This document shows positions 11,399-22,875 of a DNA stretch of 64,000 bases, in pieces (the stretch's first letter is position 1; each line of letters starts with the position of its first letter). The translations under genes and the position numbers were made by a program. A model generated the notes under the pieces. It had not been told where the DNA came from, searched no databases, and saw only the letters and a list, made by a program, of their open reading frames with translations. This DNA is from Akanthomyces muscarius (lineage: Eukaryota; Ascomycota; Sordariomycetes; Hypocreales; Cordycipitaceae). The stretch lies in contig NC_079241.1 of assembly GCF_028009165.1 (NCBI RefSeq), positions 7,130,001 to 7,194,000 of the forward strand. Reading direction: 5' to 3'.

Positions 11399-12953
11399 GT
11401 GGTCGAAGATGATATCAGTCGCAGCCACATACTTCGGGGCGGTCGGATATCACTGGTACACGTCACGGACATACCACTCTCTTATAAGAGTAGCACGCGA
11501 CAAACCTAGCCTCGCACATGCGCTCTAAGTCGGGTTATGAGAAGACGAAAACGAGAAACCTAAGCTAAGATGAAAAGGGCATGGCCGTAGAACTCACTGA
11601 TTCTTGCCACCTGCGTCGATTCAGCACCGTATTCTCTCATATACTCGACTATAAGAAGGGCGAATGATTTCTCGGTCCTGAGTAGTTTCCGATAATGCGG
11701 TTATGCCGGGAATCGGTGGAACTGGCGAGCTTGGCGGCCACGACTTAACTAGGCCCCTAGGGTCCCGGTCGGTTGCGGGGTTCTTTAACTTCGCGAATAA
11801 GGGGCCACCTTATAAGGAAGAGTCTGGTACGGGTCTCCACTTGTACCGCCTTGAAAAAACGAAATACAGCTTGATGCCCACTCCCCAGTTTCTTTCCTTG
11901 GGCGTTGAGACTTTGTACTGGGCCGGGTCAAATGTAGCATAGACTAGTGACCACTGTGGCACTGACAGCCTCCTTTGTTTTTCTCAAAAGTTCTACTGTG
12001 GCTGAAAATGGTACTTCTAGGTTTTACGCGGAGTGACGGCTACGCGGAACGACTAATACGCGGAGCGACTAATACGCGGAGTGATGGCCTACGCGGAATG
12101 ATGCTCCAAGTTTCAAACATGATTTGAGTAAAACAGACAGAGTATTGCATTGTGCTCCGAGATGTACTAGTTTCATCAAGTTTCTGACTTGCCTGGCTAA
12201 TTTGGGTACCTGAATAGTCTCAGTCTTCCCCAAGTGGTTGTGCAGGGCCGGCCCAACAATACGCTGCGGTTCGGAGAACGAGAACAAGCCGAGCTGATTT
12301 CCTCGTCTGACATAGATACTATTTGCGTTCTGCAGGGAAGGCCTGCTCGCCACGGTCGGTTGCTTCCCGAAATGTAGGCGCCAGAGGCCTAACCTTGGCG
12401 CGCAGCGGACGACATTGTAAGTTTACTGGCCATTGTTTCGGTGCATACACATGCCCGTGACAGGGCAGCCACGGGCCTAATTGGGAGCTCGAACTGGCCC
12501 AGGTTTTGGAACATCGAGATTAAGTCACGACAAAGGATCTCATTCTCCATATCTTCTATGTTTGTCCATTGGCGTTGAGCTTTCGTCCGTGCAAGGAAAC
12601 CGGTCTCCTTTCCGGCACACAGTCTTCTTTAAAATGAGACCCCCATGTATCGTGGGAGACGGACTGTCTCGGGGCCCGAAAGCTTGTCGGGTTCGGGGAA
12701 TTGACCGCGCGGGCGTCTTCAAGTACCGCGTCCATCCACTCTCGGTACAACGGGTTAAAAGTGTCCCCGTTGATAGTCACAGCACCTTCCTTAATTTACA
12801 CCTGCTGTTTCCTGAATATGTTAACCATAATCTATTTCATAATTCTCACAGTCGACTTCATTTGAACAACACTCAACAGAACTGATTTGTTTCGGCGCAA
12901 TCAAGACAGGACGAAAGCGTCGAGGCTGAACAAAACCTTGTCTTGCTTCAACC
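11399..12953. other. Intergenic and promoter region of the PDR transporter
   Basis: About 1.5 kb without a convincing gene. It contains a 16-nt repeat array (listed separately). The last few hundred bases, ending at CCATGG, should be the 5' region of the ABC transporter gene. The short open frames here show no recognisable protein features. Confidence 0.55.
12025..12105. repeat. Five 16-nt tandem units
   Basis: Units beginning TACGCGGA start at 12025, 12041, 12057, 12073 and 12090. The first eight bases are invariant in all five; the tail varies between GYGACTAA- and GTGAYGGC-like forms. The fourth unit is one base longer. The array lies about 850 bp upstream of the transporter start codon and is non-coding. 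It may be a minisatellite or a cluster of protein-binding sites. Confidence 0.75.
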
Positions 12954-15900
12954 ATGGCTGCCACTTACGCTACAAATAAGGGCGCTCCCAGCTCAGTTCA
13001 CGGCAGCCACGAGACCGTCTTCGGTGTCGAATTTCCTCTCACTTCCGAGAAGCCTGAAAACATCGCTCCATCATCTCCCGGTCCCAAGACGAACGCAAAA
13101 GACGAACAGACAAGCTCGAATGATGATGAGGAGGAAATCAGGGAGATGGAGCGCCGACACTCCATCGTGCGTGACCTCGCTCGTCAATACACAAACACCT
13201 CGAATCACGTTCAGGAGAGTCATGCAAATCTCTCGGCTGCCAATGACAAGGAATCACCTTTGAACCCGCACAGCGATAACTTTAATGCCAGAGCCTGGGC
13301 CAAGGCCTTGAGCAACACGATGAAGGAGCATGGGAGTGGGTTCCGTCAAAGTGGCATCTGCTTCCAGGACCTGCATGTCTTTGGTTACGGTGCTGAGACG
13401 GATTATCAAAAGGACGTTGGCAACGTATGGCTCGAGGTCCCCAGTCTGGCCCGCAACCTCTTCTCGCCCAACCGCGGTAAGCGCAGGATCGATATCCTTC
13501 GCGGTTTCGACGGCGTCGTCAACGCGGGTGAGATGCTTGTTGTTCTTGGCCCTCCTGGTGCCGGGTGCTCAACCTTCTTAAAGTCCTTGTCCGGTGAGAC
13601 CAACGGTATTTATGTCGACGACGGCGCGTATTTGAACTATCATGGTATCCCCGCGCACGAGATGCACAAGCACCATAAAGGAGAGGCCATCTACACTGCC
13701 GAAGTCGACGTTCACTTCCCCATGCTCTCCGTTGGTGACACGCTCACCTTTGCTGCTCGGGCCCGCTGCCCGCAGAACCTGCCGGCTGGTATCAACCACA
13801 ATCAATACAGCGACCATTTGCGCGATGTTGTCATGGCAATGTACGGTATCAGCCATACTGTCAATACCCAGGTCGGCGACAACTACATTCGTGGTGTTTC
13901 TGGAGGTGAGAGAAAGCGAGTCACCATTGCCGAGGCCACGCTCTCAAACGCTCCCTTTCAATGTTGGGATAACTCAACCCGTGGCCTGGATTCTGCCAAC
14001 GCCATTGAGTTCTGCAGGACCTTGCGATTGCAGTCCGAGCTCTTCGGCCAGACCTGCGCCGTCTCAATCTATCAAGCCCCCCAGACGGCATATGAAATGT
14101 TCGACAAGGCCCTGGTCATTTATGAAGGACGACAGATCTTTTTCGGTCCCACCAACGAGGCAAAAAGTTATTTCATCAATCTCGGTTTCGAGTGTCCTGA
14201 CCGTCAAACCACACCCGACTTCCTGACCTCGATGACAGCCCACTCTGAGCGTGTCATCCGCCCCGGCTGGGAGAACAAGGCCCCCCGTACACCTGACGAG
14301 TTCGCCTCCCGGTGGAAGGAGAGCCGCGAGTATCAGCTCGTGCAAGCCGAAATCGAGAACTACAAGAGTCTCTATCCCATCAATGGCTCCAGTGCCGATG
14401 CATTCCGCGAGAACAAGAAGTCGGCTCAGGCCAAGGGCCAGCGCCTCAAGTCGCCCTTCACGCTCTCGTACATACAGCAAGTCCAGCTGTGCTTGTGGCG
14501 AGGCTGGAAGCGTCTCAAGGGATCTCCCGGGGTGACAATCTTTTCTCTAATCGCCAATACTTGTACTGCCCTCATTGCTTCCTCGCTCTTCTACAACATG
14601 AAACCATCGACTGCGGACTTTTTTAAGCGCGGCGCGGTTCTGTTTCTTGCTGTCCTGTCCAACGCCTTTGCATCTGCCCTGGAAATCTTGACTCAATACT
14701 CACAACGCCCTATTGTTGAGAAGCATGCTCGTTACGCCTTCTACCATGCCTCTGCCGAAGCGTTCTCGTCTATATTGGTCGATATGCCGTATAAGATCTG
14801 CAACAGTATTCTGTTTAATGTCACTCTCTACTTCATGACAAACTTGAACAGGGATGCCGGAGCTTTCTTTTTCTATCTCTTGGTTTCGTTCCTCATGGTT
14901 TTGGCCATGTCTGGTATTTTCCGATCGATGTACTTGCTACCTCACCACTAGTTACCTCTGAAATTTCGACTAACCATGCTCTAGTGCTTCGCTCTCTCGG
15001 ACGCTCTCCCAGGCTATGGTTCCAGCTTCACTTCTCATCCTCGCACTGGTAATCTTTTCCGGCTTCGTCATTCCCACTGATTATATGCTCGGTTGGTGCC
15101 GCTGGATCAATTACCTCGATCCCGTCGCCTACGCGTTCGAGGCATTGATGGTCAATGAGTTCCACAATCGCAACTTCACTTGCAACGGATTCGTACCTAG
15201 CCCAGCCATCTCCGGTTACGAAGATGTGAGCTCTGCCAATCGAGCCTGCGACACTGTGGGCAGCGTTCCAGGACAAAACTTTGTGAGTGGTGATGCCTTC
15301 ATCAACTCCAAATACAAGTACTATCGCTCCCACAAGTGGCGGAACGTGGCCATCATCATTGCAATGGTCATATTCAACCACATCGTCTACATTGTCGCCA
15401 CTGAGTACATATCCGCCAAAAAGTCCAAGGGCGAAGTTCTCGTCTTCCGCCGTGGTAAAATGCCCGCTGTCTCCAAGGGCAAGGGCGACTTCGAAGCTGC
15501 CTCTTCCGGTTCCATCACCGCCGTCAACAAGCTCAACAATGATAATGAAAAGGTCAACATCCAGGGTTCTACCAGCGTCTTCCACTGGAACAATGTCTGC
15601 TACGACATCAAGATCAAGGGCGAACCAAGACGAATTCTCGACAATATCGATGGCTGGGTCAAGCCAGGAACTCTCACTGCCCTCATGGGCGTGTCAGGTG
15701 CTGGTAAGACTACTTTGCTGGATTGTCTCGCAGACCGCATTTCAATGGGCGTCATCACTGGCGAGATGCTCGTCGACGGAAAGATTCGTGATGACTCCTT
15801 CCAGCGCAAAACGGGATATGTGCAGCAACAGGATCTGCACCTGGAGACTAGCACCGTTCGTGAGGCCTTGACTTTCAGCGCCCTACTCCGGCAACCTGCG

Positions 15901-17514
15901 ACAACCCCGCGCGCTGAGAAGATTGCTTATGTTGATGAAGTTATAAAGCTGCTAGATATGCAAGAGTATGCCGACGCCGTTGTCGGTGTCCTTGGCGAGG
16001 GTCTCAACGTTGAGCAGCGTAAGCGTCTCACCATCGGTGTTGAGCTCGCAGCTAAGCCACCTCTACTCCTTTTCGTTGACGAACCCACTTCTGGTCTTGA
16101 CTCACAGACATCCTGGGCTATTCTTGACCTCCTCGAGAAGCTGTCAAAATCCGGGCAGTCTATCTTGTGTACGATACATCAACCGTCCGCCATGCTGTTC
16201 CAGCGCTTCGACCGACTGCTCTTCCTAGCTAAGGGGGGACGAACCATCTACTTTGGAGACATTGGCAAGAACTCGGAAAAGTTGACTAGCTATTTTGAGA
16301 GGAACGGATCTGATTCTTGCCCCAACGGCGAGAACCCTGCAGAATGGATGCTGGAGGTCATTGGCGCCGCCCCTGGCGTGCACACTGAGATCGACTGGCA
16401 CCAGGTTTGGCGCGAGAGCCCCGAATACCAGGATGTCCAGGCTGAGCTTCAGCGTCTCAAGGCTGATGGTGTTGGTTCCGATTCTGCTCTACACGAAAAC
16501 GACCTTGAATCTTATCGCGAGTTCGCAGCTTCCTTCTGGGATCAGCTGCGCGTTGCCACTGAGCGTGTCTTCCAGCAGTACTGGCGCACACCGTCCTACA
16601 TCTACTCCAAAGCTGCTCTGTGTATTCAGGTTGCTCTCTTCATCGGCTTAGTCTTCCTCAACGCACCGCTATCAATTCAAGGCTTGCAGAACCAGATGTT
16701 CGCCATATTCCAGATCCTTACAGTCTTCGGCCAGCTAGTTCAACAGCAGATGCCTCATTTCGTCCTCCAGCGGTCCTTGTACGAGGTCCGAGAACGTCCA
16801 TCCAAGACATACAGTTGGAAAGTATTCATGCTCTCGCAGATCATTGCCGAGATTCCATGGAACACTCTCATGTCGGTTCTGATGTTTGTCTGCGTGTACT
16901 ATCCGGTTGGTTTCCAGAAGAATGCGGCGGTTGCTGATCAGACTGCTGAACGCGGTGCCCTGATGTGGCTTCTTTTCTGGCAGTTCCTCATCTTTACATG
17001 CACCTTTGCCCACGCTTGTATTGCCATCACGGATACTGCCGAGGCCGGCGGAAATTTGGCCAATGTTGTATTCATGCTCTGCCTGTTCTTCTGCGGTGTT
17101 CTGGCCTCGCCTGATAATATGCCCGGTTTCTGGATCTGGATGTACCGCGTCTCGCCTTTTACATATCTAGTCTCTGCCATTTTGTCGACTGGCCTGGCCA
17201 ATACAGAGGTAACGTGCGCTGCCAACGAGTACGTCAAGTTTGATCCGCCCAACGGCTCGACCTGCAATGACTTCCTAAAAGACTACGTCGATAAAGCTGG
17301 TGGTTACTTGCTGAACCCGGATGCAACTTCCAAGTGCAACTTCTGCACTATCAAAGACACCAATGTGTATTTGAAGGCCCTGAGCTCGAGCTACACCCAC
17401 CGATGGAGGGATTTTGGTATTGGCATGGTATATATCGTTGTCAACATTGCCGGTGCTCTTGTCCTCTACTGGCTGGTTCGCATGCCCAAAAACAAGAACA
17501 AGAAGAAGCAGTAA
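12954..17514 (+). CDS. PDR/CDR-type ABC multidrug transporter (ABCG full-size)
   Basis: Two exons, 12954-14929 and 14985-17514, give 1501 aa. The 55-nt intron (14930-14984) splices into the conserved [14 protein letters not shown] segment, which confirms the junction. The order is the NBD-TMD-NBD-TMD layout of pleiotropic drug resistance pumps. NBD1 has a Walker A with Cys in place of Lys (GPPGAGCS, near residue 196), signature VSGGERKR and WDN at Walker B; these are the usual fungal PDR substitutions. NBD2 has canonical GVSGAGKTT near residue 894, a degenerate signature LNVEQRKR, and VDEPTSGLD. Each half ends in a six-helix membrane domain. Such pumps sit in the plasma membrane and export azoles and other hydrophobic toxicants at the cost of ATP. 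The length matches the family and no damage is seen. Confidence 0.95.
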
Positions 17515-17544
17515 ACTGTCCACACCTTGCTTGTAGGCTTTCTT

Positions 17545-17586
17545 TCTTTTAACCTTTCTTTTCGGTCTTTTAACCTTTCTTTTCGG
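17545..17586. repeat. Exact 21-nt tandem duplication in the transporter 3' flank
   Basis: The 21-nt unit TCTTTTAACCTTTCTTTTCGG occurs twice back to back (17545-17565 and 17566-17586), starting 31 bases after the stop codon. It probably lies in the 3' UTR. The perfect identity suggests a recent slippage event. Confidence 0.85.
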
Positions 17587-17822
17587 GAGATGGAATATGG
17601 GAAACATTACTTTATAGACTTGTTTTACTATTTACTATAGAGGACCGTTGGCTGCTAGTTCTAGGTTTGTACAAAAGTCATTTTGTATCTAATTAGTCAG
17701 TAGAAAGAGCTATTTAGTTAATATCTTGCGGAAAAGGTCATGTGGATCTGAGTGTTTGCCACTAACTGTGTCTTTAAAACGTGCGATCCGGCCACCACGC
17801 CTAGTCTTATGCTCGACACTAC

Positions 17823-20178
17823 TCAATTGAGTCGAGCGGCAGTAAACTGACGATTCAAGCAACTCTCTGTCTCTAGATATGCCTTGCCGGCTTCTTCTCG
17901 GGCCATGTCATTCACCCACCTGCCGTTTGGGTGAAATTTGCCATTCTCTGCAAATTTGGAAACTAGAAAGTACCACGCGAGCGCATTGCCAACGGTACCA
18001 ACCTCGTCGCTCACACTCGTCCTCGCGGCATGTGACATTATCTCATGCAGCTCCTCGGAGGCGAAAAGATCCATCAGATGGCCTGCAACAGCATTCCAGT
18101 CGCCCGGCTGTACAAGGTAGCCAGTTATACCGTCTGTGACCTGCAGCGGGATGCCGCCGGCAGTAGTAGCGATGACGGGACAGCCTGCGTGGAGTGCCTC
18201 TGACACTTTGACCTCGAAGCCCTCTCTGATGGAGAGCTGTAGCACGACATGTGCATTGCTGAGGAGAACATTGAGCAGCTGGTCATTGTGATCTAGTCGC
18301 ATAACGCTAATGTCGTTTTGTAGATGCGGGTATTTGGTCTCGATCCGGGCCATGGTCTGGTCATAGACTATACCGCCGTCGGGATCGTCGACAGAGCCAT
18401 TACCACAGCTTCATTTTAACAATGTTGTCAGCCGTGTCTGAGAGTCTACTAAACGCACACATGCCAACTTACATGACGAGCTGAGGAGGGTCAAGAAGCC
18501 CCGCATTCGTGTAACGACGGCGAAACTCGGCGTAGGCATCGATGACGGATGGTATCCCTTTGGCTGGATCAAAGCGCGCGATTTGGATAATGTATTTTCC
18601 TCAATAGCGTTAGTACATTCAAAGTATGCAGTGTGGCATTCAAGGACTTACGATCAGGCCAATCTAGCTCAGTCATGCGCTGCCCGTGACATTGAGTGTT
18701 GTAATTGTGCATGTAGTATCCAGTATCCCATTGGTCTATGTCTTTATTCAAGCCATCCAACCTTTTGTCATGTTTAGCCCTCGTCGCTAAATTGCATAAG
18801 CAATGTGGCAGACACTTACCAGTCACTACTAGCGGGTAGATATGCAACCTTTTCTGGAGGTACTGTTTCTGGCACGAAACAGGGTATCGGATGGCTGATG
18901 AAAATGTCTGCCTTTTTGACATGGCTCCAGATGAAATTCCAGACATCGGCCTGAGGAGTACCGGGTTTTGAGACGAGATCGCTGCGAATCTGAATGTGTG
19001 AGCGAAAGAGGACTGGCCGGGGAACTGTGGCATCCTTGATGATAGGGATCAGGCCGATCATCTGGGGGTCGTCAATCTGCGATGCACAAGTCAGCCAAGT
19101 TGCTCGGCATGGGCTGTAATGCAATACATAGATGCAATATATAGTGATGCGATTTCACTTACGATTATAATATTGGCACCACCGTCTTCCGGTGAGCGAA
19201 GCGGTCCGCCCTCGTTGAGCCAGTACCGCTGGGCATTGTCGGTGATCCATTCTATTACTGCAGCCTTGTCCTCTGCAGTAACGTGCTGGTCGGGCTCGGC
19301 GACACCTTGGAGAATATTGTGAATATTTTTGGTGATGCGAAAGACACTTGGTCGCGGCTTGGGAACTGTACTCATAATCAGTCGTCGTGGTTGCTGTGGC
19401 TCATAAAAAAAGTGGAATAAAAAGTAGGGCAAATGCTAGAGACAGGTGGGTAAATACTAACCGTACCACGCTATATCCAGACCGAGAAGTTCAGAAAAGC
19501 GAAGGAGCGCGTGTCGCATGAGTGCAACCCCTCCTCCCTGTGGTGTGGCACTGAAGAATGCGACCTTGGTTTTTCTGCCTCGCAGCTTCTCTGCATAGAA
19601 CGAAAGCGTCTCCCAGGATCTCTGCGAACAGGTCCCCTCGTAATCCTGTAAAGTGTTGAGACAAATCCTGCCAGTCGCACTGGCTTGCACCGCGCTGTGC
19701 CAGCCAACCCGAAGTATTGGTGTCATGGAAGGGCCGAAATTGCTGTGTTTTGAAAGTTAGCAAAGACGGAATAGGCCCAACCGGCGAAGAAAAAGACTCA
19801 CGCGATGCATCGGCGGGCCATCGAATCGGCCTGTTCATCAATGTGCTTTGCTGCCCACAAGCGTTTGTGGCTCTCAGTATGGACAGGCAAAACGATTGGA
19901 ACAGTGTCGAGCTCGAGCCAGAGGCGCGAACAGAGAGAAGGGGTGATCTTGACGAGATTACTGGGAATTCCGGCACCAATCAGCTTGACCCTGTTGCTGC
20001 GCTCATGCAACTGAAGAAATTCGATGACATGGTCGGTAATGGCATCTCCAATGTTCTCATGGTCCGGTCGGATGTACTCATTATGGCAGTCCAAGAGGTA
20101 CATATTGTCTCGAATTCCGATAGCGATCTCGGCATCGTGATGCTCGTTAATTTTCGCGGATATGCCAATGTAAATCAC
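17823..20178 (-). CDS. ccg-9: Trehalose phosphorylase / trehalose synthase, Ccg-9 type (GT4); N-terminal exon unresolved
   Basis: Seven in-phase exons encode 646 residues of the conserved body: 20178-19802, 19742-19462, 19365-19163, 19076-18820, 18761-18652, 18599-18473, 18408-17823. The first begins at an AG acceptor (VIYIGISAKINEHHDAE), not at an ATG. The body carries the family blocks ASATGRICLNTLQDYEG, FFSATPQGGGVALMRHAL and VPKPRPSVFRITKN, the GT-B donor block KYIIQIARFDPAKG, and the nucleotide-sugar-type end SIREGFEVKVSEALHAGCPV. Fungal members reversibly interconvert trehalose and phosphate with glucose and glucose-1-phosphate in the cytosol, and serve stress and carbon storage. An ATG at 20296 opens 26 codons to a GTAAGT donor at 20212, but the phase is wrong by one base, so the true start is unknown. 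Confidence 0.88.
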
Positions 20179-20993
20179 CTAGTAGCCAGTTAAATCAGCA
20201 AGTGCACTTACAGGAGGCTAGCGATAGTGGACGGACAGTGAGGCCAAGCGCGCGCGGCCTTTCTTTTGCGGGAGCGAGACTCTGATCCATCATTGATTTT
20301 TATAAAGGCTTTGTTGGGAGCTAGAAATCGACGCGTGTATTGCATAAATAGTTTTACTACAAAATCGATCCAAATGTACAATACAAAACTTATTGCACGT
20401 GCTGCCTGTCATGGTGGTGCCAGAAACACGCCACTTTCAGTGGAAGCTGTGGCATGTTGTCTCTTTCCTCTTTTTATTTGATGTAATAAGACTCTATTTC
20501 TCTTATCTGTCTACGTGTCTCATGTTTTTCATTTTGCTCTTTCTATAATAAATACAGCGGAGGTATCGGCGTCTTTCTTTATAATTTAGTATGTCGGTGC
20601 CTGCTAACCTTCGTACGTGGAGATGACGTAATCGTCGTGTCGCTGTTCGCGGCGGCGCTGCTCTGCCAGACAAGCTCAGGCGCAGCAGCGGGCAGCAACA
20701 TTGGCATCTCCCGCTGTACATGTACATCCCCCACATTGACCAGCTCGCCATTCGACATTTGTCCTAGTCCATCTCTGGACGACTTGCCGTTTCTTTCTTT
20801 CGCCTGATCCGATACAATTCTCTGCGCACGATTCGAGTTTAATGGCCACTGCTTGTCCTCTCCCACCCCCCGCCACGCCCCAGCTCTAATATCCGAGCTG
20901 ACCTCGACTCCGCCTCGTCCGGCTCGCGCCGAAAGCTCTCGACTCTTATCCCCCACTCCAAGATACAAATATCAATAGACCGCCCGCCCAACC
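20179..20993. other. Divergent promoter region between trehalose phosphorylase and Snx4
   Basis: It probably holds the missing first exon of the phosphorylase near 20212-20296, and both promoters. From about 20700 to 20990 the plus strand is rich in C and T and leads into the ACCATGG start context of the sorting nexin gene. Confidence 0.55.
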
Positions 20994-22455
20994 ATGGCTT
21001 CGACAGACTCGGACCGCGAGCAGGACAACTTCTCCAGCGTCTCGTGGAGTGAGCATGCCGACGGCGCCGCCGCCATGCCGCCACAGCAAACGGGCGATTC
21101 GGAAGTTGGTGCTCCGCCATCGTCAGGCAAGGTTGCGCTGCCGCACGATGCCGCGGGCGACGGCCATGTTCTCGACTGCACAGTCGGAACTCCCATCAAG
21201 GAGAATGACGGCAGCAAGGATGCCTTTGTGTCCTACCTGATAACTACTCACGTACGTTGCCCGGCGGAGGCTGCCCAGCCACATTGCGCATGGGACAACA
21301 TGCTAACACGCCATCCACCAGTCTACCTTTCCCTCATTTCAGAGAGAAGACACCAACGTTAGACGGCGGTTCACCGACTTTGTGTTTCTCTACAAGCAGC
21401 TTATGCGCGACTTCCCGGCCACCGCGGTCCCGCCGCTCCCCGACAAGCAACGAATGGAATATGTTCGCGGCGACAGATTCGGAAGCGACTTTACGTCCCG
21501 CCGCTCACACTCGCTGCAACGGTTCCTCGTGCGGTTATCGCTGCACCCGGTGCTGCGCCGCGCCCCCATCCTGCACAACTTCCTCGAGAGCCCCGACTGG
21601 AACGCCACGGTGCGCAGCAAGACGACGCGGTCGAGCATCCAGAGCGACCCCAACGGCTCCAGCGGCGTGTTTGACAACTTTGCAGACACCTTTATCAACG
21701 CCTTCACCAAGGTGCACCGTCCTGACAAGCGCTTCGTCGAAGTCAAGGACCGCAGCGACAAGCTGGACGAGGATCTGAACCACATTGAAAAGGTCGTGGC
21801 CCGCGTCGTCCGCCGCGAGTCGGATCTGGAAGCCGACATGCGCGATCTCGCGGAGCAGTTTCAGAAGCTCATCACCCTGGAGCCCGGCGTCGAGCCCTCC
21901 GCGCACGCCTTTGCCGTGTCCATCGAGGACATGGCCTCCAACCTGCGCACGCTCAAGGACATTACCGACCAGGACTACCTCGGCTCGCTGCGCGACCTGC
22001 AGGCCTACTCCTTTGCGCTCAAGAACCTGCTGCGCGCGCGCGAGCAGAAGCAGCTCGACTTTGAGCAGCTCACCGAGTACCTCAACAAGTCGACGACAGA
22101 GCGCGACCAGCTGCAGTCGGGCCACGCGTCCTCGGGCGCCGGCGGCTTCTTCCGCGCCAAGCTCGAGGACGTGCGCGGCGTCGACCACGAGCAGGCCCGC
22201 CGCGAGCGCACCCGCAAGCTCGAGCTGCGCGTCGAGGAGCTTACCCACGAGGTCGAGAATGCGCGCCACACGAGCGACCTCTTTGACGACGAGGTTGTCC
22301 GCGAGACGGCCGACTTTGAGCGCATCAAGCGCATCGAGATGAAGAGCCAGCTGGCCGGGCTGGCCGACGCGCACGTCGCGTTCTACGGCTCGGTCATGGA
22401 GACGTGGGAGACGTATATACAGGAAATGGACAAGGAGGGCCTCGTGAATGCGTGA
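20994..22455 (+). CDS. SNX4: Sorting nexin Snx4/Atg24
   Basis: Exons 20994-21251 and 21322-22455 give 463 aa; the intron is 70 nt (21252-21321). A polar N-terminus is followed by a PX domain (about residues 60-185). It contains the phosphoinositide-binding RRRFTDFVFLYKQL segment and, later, the RRSHSLQRFLVRLSLHP helix. A long helical BAR region runs from about residue 215 to the end (FINAFTKVHRPDKRFVEVKD, then charged coiled coil). The splice joins SYLITTH to STFPSFQ, as expected for the family. Snx4 binds PI3P on endosomes, forms heterodimers with other SNX-BAR proteins, and works in SNARE recycling and selective autophagy. It is convergent with KEX2. Confidence 0.95.
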
Positions 22456-22875
22456 GGGGGGAAATCGTGAGATGCCTATATCGTCTCGACTTGTATATAT
22501 CATCAACGTGCAGTGATTTTCTTCAACGGCCTATGTCCACCGGTTTTTTTTCCTTTTCTCTTTTTAGGCGTTTTATTAGCAAAATCAGCACTCTTAAGAT
22601 TAAGCCAACTCTAATCATTCACAAAAAAAAATAAACGTCACGTTTCATGTATAAGGAGGTATGTATTTGCGTCGTGTGATAGATGTGCTTCCGACTTACT
22701 GCAAACCTCGCCTCTCCACGCACGCCTTTTCGCATTCACCTTTTCCCTCATGATGAGAGATGCAAAACCCAATGGCAATTACAAATGCAAAGAATGTACA
22801 TCCAAGAAAGAACCCGCAACCCGAAAAAAAACAAGGATAGAAATTTTCATCTATAGGAAAATGCAAAAGTTCGCT
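22456..22875. other. Convergent 3' flanks of SNX4 and KEX2
   Basis: This stretch is AT-rich and has no gene. It carries short poly-A and poly-T runs that could act in polyadenylation of either neighbour. Confidence 0.55.

Noticed and set aside
13537..13575. Walker A lysine replaced by Cys in the first ATP-binding domain of the transporter
   Set aside because: This is the normal degenerate NBD1 of fungal PDR pumps, not a mutation.
14930..15015. Stop codon splitting the ABC transporter into two genes
   Set aside because: A 55-nt intron joins the halves into the conserved [14 protein letters not shown] segment.
21535..22506. Long open frame (about 320 codons) opposite Snx4
   Set aside because: The plus strand encodes an unmistakable PX-BAR protein. 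The antisense frame is Leu/Val/Gly/Ala-rich without domains, as produced by GC-rich third positions.
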